In this document: piece after piece, positions 37,267 to 39,592 of the stretch
Layout of the letters: every line of letters begins with the position of its first letter
Numbering within the stretch: position 1 is the first letter of the stretch
Assembly: GCA_009908945.1 (NCBI GenBank)
Contig: JAAAOI010000049.1
Span: 1 to 39,592, forward strand
Direction: 5' to 3'
Origin: Bacteroidota bacterium
GTDB taxonomy: Bacteria > Bacteroidota > Rhodothermia > Rhodothermales > Salinibacteraceae
Length of the DNA: 39,592 bases
The notes under the pieces: model-generated
What the model was told of the DNA's origin: nothing
Seen by the model: the letters and a program-made list of their open reading frames with translations, nothing else
The model's database searches: none
Position numbers and translations under genes: made by a program

Positions 37267-39158
37267 ATGGCTGAGGCACCAGCAGCGCCGCTCAACCTCC
37301 TGAAACACTTTCCCCCGACCCCAACCGCAGAATGGCGGGCGCGGATGGCGCGTGACCTCGGCGACGCCTCCACAGCGGAGGATCTGCTCTGGGAGCCGAC
37401 CCCCGGGATCACCTTGCGCCCGTTCTATCGCACGGAGGACCTCGATGCGCGGCGGCCGCCCCTACGCCGCTCGTCCCGCTCCTGGGCCGTGGTGCAACCG
37501 CTGGACGCTCCCTTCTCACAGGCCGCAGTCGAGGATGCACGAGACGGTGGCGCTGACGCGCTGGCATTGGATGGTAGTGTATCACCCGATGGCCTCGCAG
37601 GGCTGCCCCCGCTCCAGGCCTCTGCCTGGGACTCCTTCCTGCTGGCTGCAGACGGCCCTTCCTGCAGGCTGCAGACGGCATGATGCTGCATATTCGCTTG
37701 GAGGATCCTGAAGCTCGCACCGTACCAGTGCTTCTTGAGCGCTTACAGACCCATCGCTCAGCGCCTTCCGATTATTTGCTGGCTGACCCCATAGCCGCCT
37801 GGGCATCGGCTGGCGCGGGCGACGTCGATACGGGCATGCAGCGCTTGATGGACCTTGTGGCAGACGCTGAGGAGGCCTACCTACGCCTGCTGGGGGTGGA
37901 TGCCGCCGTGGTGGCCGAGGCGGGTGGATCAGCAGTACATCAACTGGGCTATGTGCTGGCTGGCGTGAGTGAGCACCTCGCTGCTGGACGCGGTGCAAGC
38001 CTGGAGGCTGCACTTGTGGCCCGCCATCTCCATGTTCGCCTCGCAGTGGGCACGTCGTATCCGCTGGCCGTGGCGGCGCTCCGCGCGCTGCGCCTGCTGC
38101 TGCCGGAGGTGCTCTCGGCATACGATGCGCCGGCAGCGGTTCCTCCGCTGGTGGCTTCCGTGGCCGAACGGCCGCTCACGGCCTACGCCCCCTACACCAA
38201 CATGCTGCGGGGGACGACGGCGGCAACCGCAGCGATCATTGGCGGGTGCGATGCGCTGATCGTCCAACCCTACGATCGCCTTGAGCCTGAATCCGACGCC
38301 CTCGGCCGCCGCATTGCGCGCAACACGCAACTCATCCTGAAGCTTGAATCACACCTGGGGTTTGTGGAGGACCCTGCTGCCGGCTCTTATTACCTGGAGA
38401 CCCTTACGCACCAGGTGGCGGAGGCGGCCTGGGCATTTTTCCAGGCTATTGAAGCAGCCGGCGGTCTCCGTGCGGCCATACGCGATGGGCTCCTCCAGGA
38501 TGCCGTGGCGGCCCATGCTGCACAGCAGGCCCAAGCGGTGGACGAAAGAGAGCGCATCCTCGTGGGCGCCACCCACTACCCGGACATGGAAGAAACGCGC
38601 ACCGCGCCACCCGAAACGCCTGTGCAGCGCGAGGCCCATCCGCTGCCGGATGCCGTGCCGCCGCCTTCTCGCGCTGACGACCCCATCCGCCCGCTGGTGC
38701 GCGCCCGGCTGGCTGCAGAGGTGGAGCAGGTGCGCTACCGCACCGATCAGTATGCCGCAACCCACGGGCACCGGCCACAGGCAGCCCTCTTGCCGATCGG
38801 CCCCCGCGGCATGCGCGCCGCCCGGGCCACCTTCGCCCGCAACTACCTCGGCTGCGCCGGATTTGCCATGCAGGAATCGACCGGGTACGCCGACGTTGAA
38901 GCTGGCTTGGACGCCGCGGAAAAGGCCGGGGCTGATCTGCTGGTGCTCTGCTCCAGCGATGAGGCCTACCGCACGCTCGTGCCCGACCTGGCTGCTGCCC
39001 GCGACGCCCGCGGGCTCTCTCAGCCCATCGTCGTGGCCGGGTATCCACAAGACGAGATCTCGGCTCTCCGCGCCGCGGGCGCAACGGCGTTCATCCACCG
39101 CCAGGCCCCGCTGCTCGATACGCTGTCCCGCCTGCAAACCCTCCTCGGTATCTCCTGA
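37267..39158 (+). pseudogene. methylmalonyl-CoA mutase small subunit, split by a 23-bp tandem duplication
   Basis: The catalytically silent partner of heterodimeric, B12-dependent methylmalonyl-CoA mutase. The first frame (37267-37683) starts MAEAPAAPLNLLKHFPPTPTA and reaches LLAADG before being shifted by a 23-bp duplication and stopping. The second frame starts with ATGATG at 37680 and overlaps that stop as ATGA. It carries the remaining TIM-barrel region (TAYAPYTNMLRGTTA, HLGFVEDPAAGSYYLE) and the C-terminal cobalamin-domain-like part (GCAGFAMQESTGYADVEAGL). Without the extra 23 bp the protein would be 622 residues, the usual size. The ATGA overlap could allow coupled translation of two pieces, so a split but working subunit is possible. 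Gene order small-then-large subunit is standard. Confidence 0.87.
37634..37679 (+). repeat. 23-bp tandem duplication in the mutase small-subunit gene
   Basis: Copies 37634-37656 and 37657-37679 differ at one base (T at 37643, A at 37666). The unit is not a multiple of three. The single difference suggests this event is older than the exact 113-bp duplication, or that the copy was imperfect. Confidence 0.92.
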
Positions 39159-39176
39159 CCCTACCCACTTGTTCTC

Positions 39177-39592
39177 ATGCGCCCGGACTTCAGTACGCGC
39201 TCGCCTTCCTTCGATGCGCCCCGCCGGCCTTCGGCTGACGCGTCGGGCAACGTGTGGGCGACGCCCGAACAGATCGACGTCCCGCCCCACCTCGGCCCTG
39301 ATGCCCTCAGCGACGTCGATCATCTGGAATACGCGGAAGATGTGTGGCCCACCCCCGAGCAGATCGACGTCCCGCCCCACCTCGGCCCTGATGCCCTCAG
39401 CGACGTCGATCATCTGGAATATGCGGCGGGTCTCCCGCCCTACCTCCGCGGGCCCTACAGTACGATGTACAACATCAAACCGTGGACCATCCGGCAATAT
39501 GCCGGCTTCTCCACGGCTGAGGAGTCGAACGCGTTTTATCGAAAAGCCCTCGCCGAGGGCCAGCGGGGCCTCTCCGTGGCCTTCGACCTGGC
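39177..39592 (+). CDS. methylmalonyl-CoA mutase large (catalytic) subunit, N-terminal part
   Basis: The frame starts at ATG 39177, 18 bp after the small-subunit gene, and runs off the window's right edge; 138 codons are visible. [34 protein letters not shown] and GLSVAFDL are the highly conserved N-terminal motifs of the catalytic subunit, which isomerises methylmalonyl-CoA to succinyl-CoA with adenosylcobalamin. Ahead of these, residues 26-55 and 56-85 are a 30-residue tandem repeat of the family's [11 protein letters not shown] segment, which normally occurs once. The frame is open through it, so the repeat probably makes an extra N-terminal loop. Confidence 0.93.
   Translation, partial: MRPDFSTRSPSFDAPRRPSADASGNVWATPEQIDVPPHLGPDALSDVDHLEYAEDVWPTPEQIDVPPHLGPDALSDVDHLEYAAGLPPYLRGPYSTMYNIKPWTIRQYAGFSTAEESNAFYRKALAEGQRGLSVAFDL
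39252..39431 (+). repeat. in-frame 90-bp tandem duplication in the mutase large-subunit gene
   Basis: Copies 39252-39341 and 39342-39431 match except near the ends (for example GCGACG against CCCACC) and at a few third positions. The unit is 30 codons, and it doubles [20 protein letters not shown]. Confidence 0.95.

Noticed and set aside
38349-39497. Minus-strand 382-codon frame over the mutase genes
   Set aside because: It is antisense to well-conserved mutase subunits, and its repeat is the reverse reading of the 90-bp duplication.
1-39592. CRISPR array, prophage, transposase or integrase genes
   Set aside because: None were seen. The only repeats are simple tandem duplications without spaced-repeat structure or terminal inverted repeats.

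Overview
The window reads as chromosomal DNA from a halophilic, aerobic member of the Rhodothermota (Salinibacter/Salisaeta-like). I infer this from GC-rich coding sequence, very acidic extensions on IF-2 and ribosomal protein S1, a microbial rhodopsin and a heterodimeric B12-dependent methylmalonyl-CoA mutase. The species cannot be named from sequence alone. Nearly all DNA is core chromosome; no insertion sequence, prophage, CRISPR array, rRNA or tRNA gene was seen.

Layout. (1) 304-1176: a light-driven sodium-pump rhodopsin (NDQ motif) with a strong ribosome binding site and a strong terminator, standing as its own unit. (2) 1389-2292: miaA, broken by a small deletion. (3) 10592 down to 2263, minus strand: an epimerase, scpA, scpB, an rluB-like pseudouridine synthase, guaB, an M24 aminopeptidase, an RsbW-like kinase, and a large protein fusing a membrane glycosyltransferase to a methyltransferase. 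(4) 20950 down to 11120, minus strand: the classical rimP-nusA-infB-rbfA-truB-ribF-rpsO-pnp translation/RNA operon. (5) 22341 down to 21219: prfB with its programmed +1 frameshift, preceded by an aminotransferase gene; an aldehyde dehydrogenase gene diverges from it. (6) 25657-31282: a decayed hemN, a tandem universal stress protein, a NarL-type response regulator, a FixL-like PAS histidine kinase and a small membrane protein, which look like an oxygen/redox signalling neighbourhood. (7) 32213 down to 31371: an HD-domain protein; then 36388 down to 32411: an LEA-type lipoprotein, cmk and rpsA. (8) 36495-39592 plus strand: a SpoU methyltransferase gene broken by an exact 113-bp tandem duplication, the methylmalonyl-CoA mutase small subunit broken by a 23-bp tandem duplication, and the start of the large subunit carrying an in-frame 90-bp duplication.

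The most striking window-wide pattern is the density of simple tandem duplications (units of 12, 14, 15, 16, 23, 63, 90 and 113 bp) together with small frameshifting deletions in miaA and hemN. Four otherwise recognisable genes are interrupted. This is either real instability or reversible ON/OFF variation, or a sequencing/assembly problem; read-level checks would decide. The biological highlight is the sodium-pump rhodopsin, which keeps every catalytic residue of the KR2 type but differs at the cytoplasmic-side positions known to set ion selectivity.
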